Shown here piece by piece: positions 1 to 8,283 of a stretch of 57,890 nt of DNA; position 1 is the first letter of the stretch, and every line of letters begins with the position of its first letter. The DNA lies in the NCBI GenBank assembly GCA_947456185.1, contig CANGPW010000006.1:1-57890 (forward strand), in the 5' to 3' direction. A program made the translations under genes and the position numbers. The notes under the pieces are model-generated. The model was not told the origin of the DNA. It searched no databases and saw nothing but the letters and a program-made list of their open reading frames with translations. The stretch is from Bacteroidota bacterium. GTDB taxonomy: Bacteria > Bacteroidota > Bacteroidia > UKL13-3.

Positions 1-2564
1 CTTGCAATTTTTTTATTTACAAAATCGTAACCCGATGAATAACCTACCGACCAACTTTTTGTTAAAGTTACATTTCCACTAAAACCTAATGTTTGAATAT
101 AAGCTGATTTAGTTAAATCCTTGTAATCGTTAGCTTGGTAACTAATGGCATAATTTAAATTAAGTGACCAAGGTAAATCGTAGGCCATATAACCCCATTT
201 CTCACTTTCTTTTTTACGGTCTTCTTTTTTCTTTTTCTTTCCTTCAAAAGTAGCTTGTGAAAAACCGTAGCCAAAGTTCAAATTGGCATTGGTAATTTTT
301 CCAAAAGTTCCATCATTGTTAAAGTAATACTGATTTACTCGTTGAATTCTACTATAATTATTTTGAGTGACTATGATATTTTGATATGGATCTAAGGTTG
401 CATAAGCATTTATAGCCAAAGTTTTAAATAAAGTAGTACGCCCACTTATTGAAATATTTGATAGATTTAATGAATCGGCAAAAATATTATAAGCACCGCC
501 AAAACTTAAACTTTCAAGTAGCTTAATTTTAGTTTCTTTCATGGCAGTATCTTTTCCCGTTCTAATTTTCATTTCCAAATTATTATTCAGTCCAAAAGTT
601 ATATTGCCTTGTTTACCGCGTCCTGGTGAACCTCCATAACTACTTTCAAATATGGAATATTTCATCATTTTACCAGTACTATCAGCTTGAACATCTCGGT
701 AAAAACCCCACATATTATCGCTAAAATCTGGTGTATAACTAAAACCTAAATTGGGATCAGCTACATGCCTAATAGCAGCAACTTTTCCTTTTTTGAATGC
801 AAGCATTCCATACCATTTTGTACTTAATGATGCACCCGTATTAAATGAAAACCACCTGCCAAATTCACTGACTAATTTGGTTTGAACTGCGTTGTTTACA
901 AATTCTTTTCTAACTGAAGTTGGTGACCAAGTTTCATTATAATTAGCGTTTACACTTAATACATAAAACTTAAATAATTTAAAAGAAGTATTGATAGGAA
1001 TTGCATGAGTAATTCCATATTTAAAAGTAGTGTCAATATACTTATTCCAATTTACTTCGTTACGTTGTTTAAACAAAACTGAATCAACTGCTGTAAATGA
1101 ATTACTAAAAGCAGCGCTATAACTCATATTGATTTTTTCATACCAAAATTCAGATTGTGGTTTACTTTTTGGTTTAAAAGGATTGAAAGCAGCAACTGTA
1201 AAATTTACACTTGGTAAAGTAGCTGATAATGTTCTGGTTTGTAAATTTTGAGTAATATTGGCCGATGACGACAAATTGTATTTTCCATTTTTAAATCCCC
1301 TAGAAAAAGAAATACTTGATTGAGAAGTGGAATTAAATTGAGTAGCACTTCTTAATGCATTTTGAGCATAATAATTTGAACTTACAAAATTTACACTTGC
1401 ACTAAAAGTAGTAAATGGTCTAGCTCGTCCATCCATAGCATGGTTCCAACCAATGGAATAAGTACCTTGTTCGTAATAACTGGCATCATCAGGATTTCCA
1501 AATTTATTATTACCAAATAAAACATTTACCGCTCCATTATACCTATACCTATTACTATAATTAGATTTTACATTTAAAGTCCAACTTAAATTGGTATAAA
1601 TATCTCCAAGAAGTGTTAAATCCATTTTCTCGCCTAAACCCAAATAATACCCACCTTGACGAATATTAGGCCCGCGTTGCGCATCTATACCGTATTGTGG
1701 GATAATTACTCCCGATTGTTGTCCAGGTTTTAAAGGAAAAATTCCAAAAGGTAAAAATAATGGTGTTTGAATACCCTCAATTACAAAATTAGCAGGACCA
1801 GTTATTAATTTTTTACCAGGAACAACTTTTATTTTTTTAGAGCCAATATAAAAATGAGGATGTTCCGCATCGCAGGTGGTATAATATGCACCATCTATAT
1901 AAAAATTATTTTCAGGATCGCGTTTTACATTGGTACCTTTCACATAACCATCACCTTCTTTGGTTTTGAATTCTTTTAAATACCCTTTTTTAGTTACAAA
2001 ATTATAAGTAATTTTTACTGCTTTATAACTATTCTCTCCTTGTTTAAAATCTGGAGCACCAATAATAGCACCTAAACTATCCATTTTCCCCAAACTGGCT
2101 ATTGTATTTCTATTGAGGTCAATAGTTATTCGTTCTGAACTGTTGTTTAAGTCTTCATATAAAACTTTGGCTTCACTATATAAATCAAAGGTTCGCACCG
2201 AATCAATAAACACAATAGAGTCTTTGGCATTATATTTAACTATACTTTTAATAGCAGATTTTGTTCTTGGTAAATAGCTAAAATTAGCTTTGGTAATACT
2301 GTCGTTATTTAAAGTGCTGTTTTGATTGGTGGTACTGATAGAATCCGAAAATAATGGTATTGATATTCTGATAGTTGAATCTTTATTAATTTTTTGAATT
2401 GCGACAGAGCCATTGGAATCAATTTTTTTACCTTTTCTTTGCTGAGCAGCAATAAAATTAACATTTAAAAAACTGCAAATTAACAAAATAGCTAAATACT
2501 TTAAACAACTAGTTAAAGTAATTTGGCTGTTAAAAAACAAATGATATGAAAGGTTATTATTCAT
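1..2564 (-). CDS. lptD: LptD-like outer-membrane LPS-assembly protein, 3' end outside the window
   Basis: The reverse strand is open from an ATG at 2564 to the window edge (about 854 residues), so the C-terminus is missing. A signal peptide is visible (core around LAILLICSFLNVNFIAA), followed by an OstA/LptD-type jelly-roll region and a long region typical of beta-barrel strands. The motif YYTTCDAEHPHFYI near residue 225 matches the LptD 'TTCD' signature, and GQQSGVIIPQYG with GYYLGLGEKMD further on is typical of Bacteroidota LptD. LptD normally inserts lipopolysaccharide into the outer leaflet. The last residues in view (GYDFVNKKIA) resemble a late barrel strand, so probably only a few tens of residues are missing. 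The start overlaps the divergent amidase ORF by 19 bases. Family call firm; start less so. Confidence 0.85.
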   Translation of the reverse strand, partial: MNNNLSYHLFFNSQITLTSCLKYLAILLICSFLNVNFIAAQQRKGKKIDSNGSVAIQKINKDSTIRISIPLFSDSISTTNQNSTLNNDSITKANFSYLPRTKSAIKSIVKYNAKDSIVFIDSVRTFDLYSEAKVLYEDLNNSSERITIDLNRNTIASLGKMDSLGAIIGAPDFKQGENSYKAVKITYNFVTKKGYLKEFKTKEGDGYVKGTNVKRDPENNFYIDGAYYTTCDAEHPHFYIGSKKIKVVPGKKLITGPANFVIEGIQTPLFLPFGIFPLKPGQQSGVIIPQYGIDAQRGPNIRQGGYYLGLGEKMDLTLLGDIYTNLSWTLNVKSNYSNRYRYNGAVNVLFGNNKFGNPDDASYYEQGTYSIGWNHAMDGRARPFTTFSASVNFVSSNYYAQNALRSATQFNSTSQSSISFSRGFKNGKYNLSSSANITQNLQTRTLSATLPSVNFTVAAFNPFKPKSKPQSEFWYEKINMSYSAAFSNSFTAVDSVLFKQRNEVNWNKYIDTTFKYGITHAIPINTSFKLFKFYVLSVNANYNETWSPTSVRKEFVNNAVQTKLVSEFGRWFSFNTGASLSTKWYGMLAFKKGKVAAIRHVADPNLGFSYTPDFSDNMWGFYRDVQADSTGKMMKYSIFESSYGGSPGRGKQGNITFGLNNNLEMKIRTGKDTAMKETKIKLLESLSFGGAYNIFADSLNLSNISISGRTTLFKTLAINAYATLDPYQNIIVTQNNYSRIQRVNQYYFNNDGTFGKITNANLNFGYGFSQATFEGKKKKKEDRKKESEKWGYMAYDLPWSLNLNYAISYQANDYKDLTKSAYIQTLGFSGNVTLTKSWSVGYSSGYDFVNKKIA

Positions 2565-3400
2565 TATTGAGGTTTGCAAAACTAATTAATATTGGCAAAT
2601 TCGCTAAGATTGAAAATTTCATGCCAATATTGGTACTGTTGATATCTATCAATGCAGCTTTACCAGCTTTGAACAAACGTCAAATAAAAACCATTGTAAT
2701 AGATGCAGGACATGGTGGACATGATCCTGGCTGTCAGTATGGTGGAGCAAAAGAAAAAGAAGTTACTTTAAAAATTGCATTAGAGTTAGGTAAAAAAATA
2801 AGTGAAGAACTTTCTGATGTAAAAGTAATTTTTACAAGAAAAACAGATGAATTTGTAACACTTTGGGACAGGGCAAATATTGCAAACAGAAACCAAGCAG
2901 ATTTATTTATTTCTATTCATTGCAATGCTAATAAAAATACTGAAGTTAGTGGTACTGAAACATTTGCAATGGGCTTACATAAAGCCGAAAGTAATTTAGA
3001 AGTTTCAATTAGGGAAAATGACGTTATTTTAATGGAAAAAAATTATGAAGAACGTTACGAAGGTTTTGATCCTAACTCACCTGAAACTCATATTATTCTA
3101 TCGTTACACCAAAATGCCTATTTAGATAAAAGCATAGATTTAGCTTCAAGAATTGAAAAATATTTTGTTAAAAACAAAGTAAACACTAGTAGAGGTGTAA
3201 AACAAGCAGGTTTTGTAGTGCTTTGGAAAACAAAAATGCCAAGCATACTCATTGAAACAGGTTTTTTATCAAATAAAAATGACAGAATTTTATTAACAAG
3301 CGATGACGGTGTTGATAAAATTACTGATAATATAAAATATTCTTTGGTTGATTTTAAACAATCGATTGAAAATGTTCAAGTCAAAGTAAGTAATGATTAA
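2546..3400 (+). CDS. N-acetylmuramoyl-L-alanine amidase (Amidase_3)
   Basis: Zinc-dependent cell-wall amidase that cuts between MurNAc and the L-Ala of the stem peptide. The catalytic domain starts near residue 49. VIDAGHGGHDPG carries the first zinc ligand (H56), E70 in the GGAKEKE stretch is the second, SIHCNAN carries H125, and ILIETGFLSN carries the catalytic glutamate E237. The N-terminus is a signal peptide or membrane anchor. The longest start (2546) gives a basic n-region before the hydrophobic stretch. M26 (start 2621) is an alternative that would remove the overlap with divergent lptD. A gene order of lptD, amidase, MCE protein is familiar in Bacteroidota and points to envelope maintenance. 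The protein has no SPOR or LysM domain. Confidence 0.9.
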   Translation: MKGYYSLLRFAKLINIGKFAKIENFMPILVLLISINAALPALNKRQIKTIVIDAGHGGHDPGCQYGGAKEKEVTLKIALELGKKISEELSDVKVIFTRKTDEFVTLWDRANIANRNQADLFISIHCNANKNTEVSGTETFAMGLHKAESNLEVSIRENDVILMEKNYEERYEGFDPNSPETHIILSLHQNAYLDKSIDLASRIEKYFVKNKVNTSRGVKQAGFVVLWKTKMPSILIETGFLSNKNDRILLTSDDGVDKITDNIKYSLVDFKQSIENVQVKVSND

Positions 3401-3461
3401 ATTACTGTTGGGGTAAACTTTATTTGACAAAAAAACATGCATTATTTTACCTAAAAAACAA

Positions 3462-3469
3462 TACTTTTG
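3462..3469 (+). promoter_or_regulatory. Possible -7 box (TACTTTTG) for the MCE gene
   Basis: TACTTTTG fits the Bacteroidota -7 consensus TAnnTTTG and ends 26 bases before the GTG start at 3496. No convincing TTG -33 element lies at the usual spacing, so this is tentative. Confidence 0.3.
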
Positions 3470-3495
3470 CCCAATAATTATTATAATAAATTTTT

Positions 3496-4518
3496 GTGAA
3501 AATAACTAAAGAAGCTAAGGTTGGATTGTTTGTTGCAGTTGCAATAACATTATTGTATTTTGGTTACAATTTTTTAAGAGGAAAAAAACTCTTTTCAACT
3601 TACAATACCTATTATGTAGTTTATAATAATGTTGAAGGGCTGGTAACATCTACTGCAGTATATGTAAATGGTTTTAAAGTAGGTCAAATTGAAGAAATTT
3701 CAATGCCAGATATGCTTAAAACAGATAGTATTTTAGTGAAAATATTAGTACAAGGTAAAATTCAAATCAAATCTAATTCAATAGCTTTAGTTACTAAATC
3801 TGGATTATTAGATGGGAATGTAATAAGCATCAACTTTGATGATAAATCAGCTTCTATTTTAACAGATGGTTCTTATATTACTGGTGCGAGAGAAGAAGAT
3901 TTATTTACTTCAATCAACAATTTAGTGTCTCCAATTAAAACCAAAAGTGAGCAAGTTTTAGTAACTTTAGATAAGGTATTGGGCTCTCTAAGGCAGGTTT
4001 TTAATGAAAAAGGAACACAGAATTTAACCAATAGTGTAGTTGATTTAAGTGGTGCTTTACATGCGCTCAGGTTAACATCTGAAAGTTTAAATAAAATTGT
4101 AAACGAAAATGGAAATTCAATCAATAAAACTTTAGGAAATGTTCAGTTAATTAGTAACAACCTAGCTAAAAACAATGATGAAATTAATAGAACCATTAAA
4201 AATTTTGGTAAGTTAAGCGATTCATTGGCAAATTCTGATATTAAAGGTACCATTGAAAACTTAAGTATAGTAACTAAAGAATTGGCAACGATTACTTCAA
4301 AAATGAACAAAGGTGAAGGTTCATTAGGAAAAATGATGAACGATCAAGAGCTTTATGATAATTTGAATAAATCGACCAAGGAATTGAACTTATTATTGAA
4401 AGACATGCAACGTTATCCTGGTCGTTATGTGAATGTTTCAGTATTTGGTGGGCCAAGTAAAAAAGCAAATACTAAACGCGAAAAAGACATAAAAAGTGGA
4501 ACTTATAAACCAGAATAA
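3496..4518 (+). CDS. MCE-domain protein (MlaD family, lipid transport)
   Basis: A single N-terminal membrane helix (VGLFVAVAITLLYFGYNFL, residues 9-27) is followed by one MCE domain (about 38-115; YNNVEGLVTSTAVYVNGFKVGQI). A long alpha-helical tail rich in N, S, L and K extends to residue 310. MCE proteins form hexameric rings that carry phospholipids between inner and outer membranes; in MlaD the helical tail closes the channel. The start is a GTG, 95 bases after the amidase stop. No MlaE permease or MlaF ATPase is next to it here, which is common when the ring subunit sits in the amidase operon. The substrate cannot be told from sequence. Confidence 0.85.
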   Translation: MKITKEAKVGLFVAVAITLLYFGYNFLRGKKLFSTYNTYYVVYNNVEGLVTSTAVYVNGFKVGQIEEISMPDMLKTDSILVKILVQGKIQIKSNSIALVTKSGLLDGNVISINFDDKSASILTDGSYITGAREEDLFTSINNLVSPIKTKSEQVLVTLDKVLGSLRQVFNEKGTQNLTNSVVDLSGALHALRLTSESLNKIVNENGNSINKTLGNVQLISNNLAKNNDEINRTIKNFGKLSDSLANSDIKGTIENLSIVTKELATITSKMNKGEGSLGKMMNDQELYDNLNKSTKELNLLLKDMQRYPGRYVNVSVFGGPSKKANTKREKDIKSGTYKPE

Positions 4519-4530
4519 TAAATTTAAATT

Positions 4531-4647
4531 ATGAATAATAAATTTTTTAAAGGATTCTTTATTGGTGCATTAATTACGGCAATTGTAACGCTATTAGCAC
4601 AAAAAGTAGATTGGCAAAAACTGAAACGCAATTTGTTTCAAAACTAA
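4531..4647 (+). CDS. 38-residue single-pass membrane peptide
   Basis: A short ORF begins 12 bases after the MCE gene stop and ends just before a strong terminator, so it is the last cistron of that unit. The peptide begins MNNKFFKGFFIGALITAIVT and ends with a basic, amphipathic tail (residues 26-38, including DWQKLKRN). Layout: a short basic start, one hydrophobic segment (about residues 8-24) with small residues, and a charged tail. Its size resembles small YtxH-like membrane peptides, but I recognise no family. Its place between gene and terminator and its sensible composition argue that it is real. Function unknown; possibly a partner of the MCE ring. Confidence 0.55.
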   Translation: MNNKFFKGFFIGALITAIVTLLAQKVDWQKLKRNLFQN

Positions 4648-4662
4648 TATTATCAATCATAT

Positions 4663-4700
4663 AAAGCCCTTGTTTTTAATAATAAAACAAGGGCTTTTTT
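4663..4700 (+). terminator. Rho-independent terminator after the amidase/MCE unit
   Basis: AAAGCCCTTGTTTT and AAAACAAGGGCTTT form a perfect 14-bp stem with a 7-base loop, followed by a T run. It lies 15 bases after the small ORF. Confidence 0.9.
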
Positions 4701-4740
4701 ATTTATAAATCATTATGATACATTTTATAACAAAACATAA

Positions 4741-4776
4741 AAAAAGCTTCCAAAACTATGGTTTTGAAAGCTTTTT
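4741..4776 (-). terminator. Terminator of the YfhO-type gene
   Basis: An interrupted stem (AAAAAGCTT/AAGCTTTTT plus CAAAAC/GTTTTG with one mismatch) lies 20 bases past the reverse-strand stop. It is followed by a T run in the reverse direction. Confidence 0.8.
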
Positions 4777-4795
4777 CAAAATCAGTTAATACAAA

Positions 4796-7231
4796 TTACC
4801 CCTCAGTATTTTGTTTGCGTTTTTTGTAAAAATACATTCCCAATAAAGCGACTAAGCCAATATATAAAGTGGCAGATGAAGCCAATGCAATTGTTTGTCC
4901 TTTTTGAACTGTTTTAGGCTCAAATTTAAATGTTATATTATGTTTTCCTTCAGGAACTATCATGGCTCTTAACACATAATCTGCTCTAAAATGAGGAACC
5001 AATTTACCATCAACATATGCATCCCATCCCTTGTCGTAAAACATTTCGCTAAAAACTGCTAATTGCGCAGCATTGGTATTGCTTACATAAACTAGTTTAT
5101 TTGGAGCATAGCTCAATAATTTAATGGTAGCGCTGCTATCAAAATTCATTTTAAATGAAGCCAATTCGTTTTCATAACGCATATCAATTACTGCCGATTG
5201 TTTTGAGTTAAATCCAGTTAAAGCTTTGATTTCTTCATCGGCATTTGCTACTATTTTAGTATTTCTCACAAACCAAGCATTGCCATTAGCAGCAGGATTT
5301 TGCTGAACAAATTTTTGTCCTGTTGAATCGCCTACAATAATGTATTTTACATTCAACATATTATAGCAATCCATGTTATTTTTAGATAATTGCCATTCAA
5401 TTAACTCTTGGAATCTGCGCATTTTAGCACCATGATAACCACCAATTGATTTGTGGTAATAAGCAGTGATGGCATCTTTATCAAAATCTGTGGTATTGTT
5501 ATAAACTCTGTAATTAGGATCTGTATCTTTTAATATTTCAGCATCAACATTTGTTTTCTCAAATAATGCTGCAGCTTTCTTTTTCTCAAAGTCACTGTCA
5601 TTCAAATAACGTTTATCTACTTGCCATAAATCGCCAACAATTAATAAACCCATGATGCTAATAAAAACCATATTGGTAATTTTTTTATTAAAATAAAACC
5701 AAAGCAAAGCACAAGCCGCAACAATTAATGCAAATGAGCGGAATGCATCCGTTTGAAACAAACTTTCTCTGTCAGCTTTGATTGCAGATAATAAAGTTGC
5801 ATCCATTCTGTCATCGTTTAAACCTGTAAAACTAGAGAATACTCCTGGCATAATTGCAAAAAGTAAACATAAACCAGCTAAAATTCCTCCACCATATTTT
5901 AGGCCATTCATTAAGTCTTTTTTATTGATTTTATTGTTCAATAAATCATTCAATCCTATTAATGCCAATAAAGGAAATAAGGCTTGTGTAATGCATAAAA
6001 TAAAAGTTACAGACCTGAACTTATTATACAAAGGAAAATAATCAAAGAAAATATCAGTAAGTGGCATAAAGTTTTTGCCCATTGATAAAAATATTGCCAA
6101 TAATGACGCGGATAAAATCCACCATTTTGCTTTTGATTTTACCACTATTAAACTAAATACAAATAGGAAACAAATGATTGCTCCATAATAAATTGGACCA
6201 GCAGTAAATGGTTGATCGCCCCAATAAATTGGCATTTGTTTTACAGCTTGTTTAGCATCGTAACCAGCAGCTTTATATATTTTATAAGTTTCGCTTTTAG
6301 TACTTAATTCACCACTACTTGAACCACCATAAAAATTAGGAACAAGTAAAGTTAAAGGTTCCATAACGCCATTACTCCATGCTAAAGCATAATCTTTATC
6401 TAAACCCGAACTGCCATTATCAGCTTTAGTTTTACCATCTTCGGCAACAGATAATTCACTTGGCGCACGCAAACTATATTTGCCATATTCTTCAGTTACT
6501 AATAAACTAGTAATATTTGTGCCAACTGCAACTAAAGCAGCAGCACATAAAAACACACCACTTAATATTAAATTCTTTAAGGTTTTTTGTTTAATAGCAT
6601 CAATTAATTCAACAATTATCCAAGCTATGATGATAAAAACTAAATAGTAAGTTATTTGTAAATGGTTAGCAGCTAATTGAAACGAAAGTGCTATTCCGGT
6701 TAACAAAGCTCCCATGATTCTATTTTTATGAAAAGTCATTTGAATACCTGCAATTACCAATGGAATAAATGCAATGGCATTGCCTTTGGTAATATGTCCG
6801 GCATCTATATTTATAAAATTAAAACTACTCAATGCAAAAGCCAAGGCCCCAATAATAGCTAACCAAGCATTAACTTCAAATACCAAAAGCATGATGTAGA
6901 AACAAATGAATAAAAGAAAAACTGTATCGGTTGGGTGTTTGAAAACTTGTTGAAAGCTAAAATAGATTTGATTCGTCCAATTTCCAGTATAAGTTGCACC
7001 TATTAGGTAATTAGGCATGCCACCAAAAATACTATTTGTCCAATAAGTTCTTTCACCCGTTTGTTTTTCAAAATTAGCAGTTTCCTCATAGGTAGCTCGC
7101 CATTGACTTACATCGTATTGCTTTAAAACTTTACCACCAAAAAATGGCTGAAAGTAAATAAACATGGTAATTAAAATTACACCAACTGCCACAAAATGTG
7201 GCAATGCTTTTTTCATAAAATTGTTTTTCAT
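4796..7231 (-). CDS. YfhO-family polytopic membrane protein
   Basis: An 811-residue inner-membrane protein with about a dozen or more hydrophobic helices in the first 550 residues. A soluble, mostly beta C-terminal region (about 560-770) and a last helix near 780-800 (ALASSATLYIGLVALLGMYF) follow. The motif near residue 50-75 (ERTYWTNSIFGGMPNYL) and the C-terminal 'MFYDKGWDAYVDGK...' region are typical of YfhO proteins. YfhO belongs to the GT-C-like group and in Gram-positives glycosylates lipoteichoic acid; the Bacteroidota substrate is unknown. The gene stands alone between a terminator and a 367-bp spacer. Family call good, function uncertain. Confidence 0.8.
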   Translation of the reverse strand: MKNNFMKKALPHFVAVGVILITMFIYFQPFFGGKVLKQYDVSQWRATYEETANFEKQTGERTYWTNSIFGGMPNYLIGATYTGNWTNQIYFSFQQVFKHPTDTVFLLFICFYIMLLVFEVNAWLAIIGALAFALSSFNFINIDAGHITKGNAIAFIPLVIAGIQMTFHKNRIMGALLTGIALSFQLAANHLQITYYLVFIIIAWIIVELIDAIKQKTLKNLILSGVFLCAAALVAVGTNITSLLVTEEYGKYSLRAPSELSVAEDGKTKADNGSSGLDKDYALAWSNGVMEPLTLLVPNFYGGSSSGELSTKSETYKIYKAAGYDAKQAVKQMPIYWGDQPFTAGPIYYGAIICFLFVFSLIVVKSKAKWWILSASLLAIFLSMGKNFMPLTDIFFDYFPLYNKFRSVTFILCITQALFPLLALIGLNDLLNNKINKKDLMNGLKYGGGILAGLCLLFAIMPGVFSSFTGLNDDRMDATLLSAIKADRESLFQTDAFRSFALIVAACALLWFYFNKKITNMVFISIMGLLIVGDLWQVDKRYLNDSDFEKKKAAALFEKTNVDAEILKDTDPNYRVYNNTTDFDKDAITAYYHKSIGGYHGAKMRRFQELIEWQLSKNNMDCYNMLNVKYIIVGDSTGQKFVQQNPAANGNAWFVRNTKIVANADEEIKALTGFNSKQSAVIDMRYENELASFKMNFDSSATIKLLSYAPNKLVYVSNTNAAQLAVFSEMFYDKGWDAYVDGKLVPHFRADYVLRAMIVPEGKHNITFKFEPKTVQKGQTIALASSATLYIGLVALLGMYFYKKRKQNTEG

Positions 7232-7598
7232 TTGGAATATAAAAATTTGGTCGAATATAAGTTTTTGACTCAGATATCATATAAAGGATAAATTATTTTT
7301 ATTGAATGATGAGTTATTTGATGTTGAGAAAACCAAAACAGTAATTTAATAAGTTGTAGGAGCAATTTTTAGAAATTACCCTTCTAATTATTTGTTTAAT
7401 TAACCAAAGTAGGGAATTATAAATTTACTTTAAAAAAATTTTTTTTTTAAAGTATTAGAAATAAATTTGTTATAATTCTAAATTTTAAACATTTAGTTAA
7501 ATAAGATGTTAGTAATAATTAACTACTAAAAAATAAAGAGAATAAATTAATAATTATTTTAAATAAACTGTGATTTTTAAAAAATAATCGAATACATA
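7232..7598. other. AT-rich divergent intergenic region upstream of the Crp/Fnr gene
   Basis: A 367-bp spacer between two divergently transcribed genes, with no ORF or RNA that I can support. It must hold promoters for both. On the reverse strand TATATTCG (near 7252-7259) is one mismatch from the TAnnTTTG box. On the forward side there are AT-rich dyads, TTAGTA-N9-TACTAA (7509-7529) and TTTAA-N8-TTAAA (7484-7501). They could be operators but are also expected by chance in such sequence. A run of 8-9 T lies near 7440. Confidence 0.45.
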
Positions 7599-8180
7599 AT
7601 GAATATAAATAAACTATTGACTCATTTTAGCAATTACATTCCTTTAAATGAAGAAGAAATTATTGAATTATCAAATAGAGTTGTAGAAAGAAGTATTAAA
7701 AGAAAACAATTTATTTTGCAAAAAAATGATATTTGCAACAATTATACATTTATCGTTTCAGGTTTATTTAAAATGTATACAGTTGATAAAAATGGAGTTG
7801 AACATATTTTACATTTTGCATCTGAAAATGATTGGATTTGTGACATCAATAGCTTTCATAACAAAAAACAAAGTTCTCTTTATATAGATGCAATAGAGCC
7901 ATCAATAATTATACAAATTGACAATTCAAATTTGATGTACCTTTTTACACATTATCAGAAATTTGATAGAACCTTTCGTGTTTTAATTGAAAATAAATTT
8001 ATAGAACTTGAAAATAGAATTTTACAAAATATTAGTTCAAAAGCAGAAGAAAGATATCAATTTTTTTTAGAACAATATCCTAATATTTGTAACCGTTTAC
8101 CAAATGTACTTATAGCTTCCTATTTGGGAATTACTCCTGAATTTTTGAGTAAAATTAGAAATATTATTTCTAAAAAATAA
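7599..8180 (+). CDS. Crp/Fnr-family transcriptional regulator next to rhodopsin
   Basis: A 193-residue protein with the Bacteroidota Crp/Fnr layout. An N-terminal cyclic-nucleotide-binding-type beta-roll (about 20-120; NNYTFIVSGLFKMY at the typical GxxR/K turn) leads to a dimerisation helix (about 125-150) and a C-terminal winged helix (RLPNVLIASYLGITPEFLSKIR, about 164-188). The phosphate-binding cassette of true CRP (GExxxxxxRSA) is replaced by DINSFHNKKQSS, so cAMP binding is doubtful. There is no cysteine cluster for an FNR-type iron-sulphur centre. It is 103 bases upstream of the opsin on the same strand, with dyads in between. I infer, but cannot show, that it controls itself and/or the opsin. 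Confidence 0.85.
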   Translation: MNINKLLTHFSNYIPLNEEEIIELSNRVVERSIKRKQFILQKNDICNNYTFIVSGLFKMYTVDKNGVEHILHFASENDWICDINSFHNKKQSSLYIDAIEPSIIIQIDNSNLMYLFTHYQKFDRTFRVLIENKFIELENRILQNISSKAEERYQFFLEQYPNICNRLPNVLIASYLGITPEFLSKIRNIISKK

Positions 8181-8189
8181 ATAAAAAAA

Positions 8190-8226
8190 CTTAAACTATA
8201 TTAAGAATAAATATTAAACTAGTTTA
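8190..8226. promoter_or_regulatory. Two dyads between the Crp/Fnr gene and the opsin (candidate operators)
   Basis: CTTAAACTATATTAAG (8190-8205) is a perfect CTTAA-N6-TTAAG dyad, the 5-6-5 geometry of Crp/Fnr-family sites. TAAACTAGTTTA (8215-8226) is a perfect 12-bp palindrome. Both contain TTAAACTA (8191-8198 and 8214-8221), 23 bp apart, about two helical turns. Candidate sites for the neighbouring regulator; high AT content means chance is not excluded. Confidence 0.4.
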
Positions 8227-8283
8227 TGTGAATTTGTGGTAGATTAAATTTTTATTTGTTGCTTAAAATATAAAAAAACAAAT

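Noticed and set aside
5778-6041. Forward ORF inside the YfhO-type gene
   Set aside because: Antisense to a membrane-protein coding region with clear family motifs; no leader or recognisable domain.
7484-7529. AT-rich dyads upstream of the Crp/Fnr gene as confirmed operators
   Set aside because: Half-sites contain mostly A and T in a very AT-rich spacer, so chance matches are likely; mentioned only as possible.
8229-8262. Opsin promoter TTTG ... TTTATTTG
   Set aside because: The spacing is only about 14 bases and the -7 box has a mismatch at its conserved A, so I did not list it.
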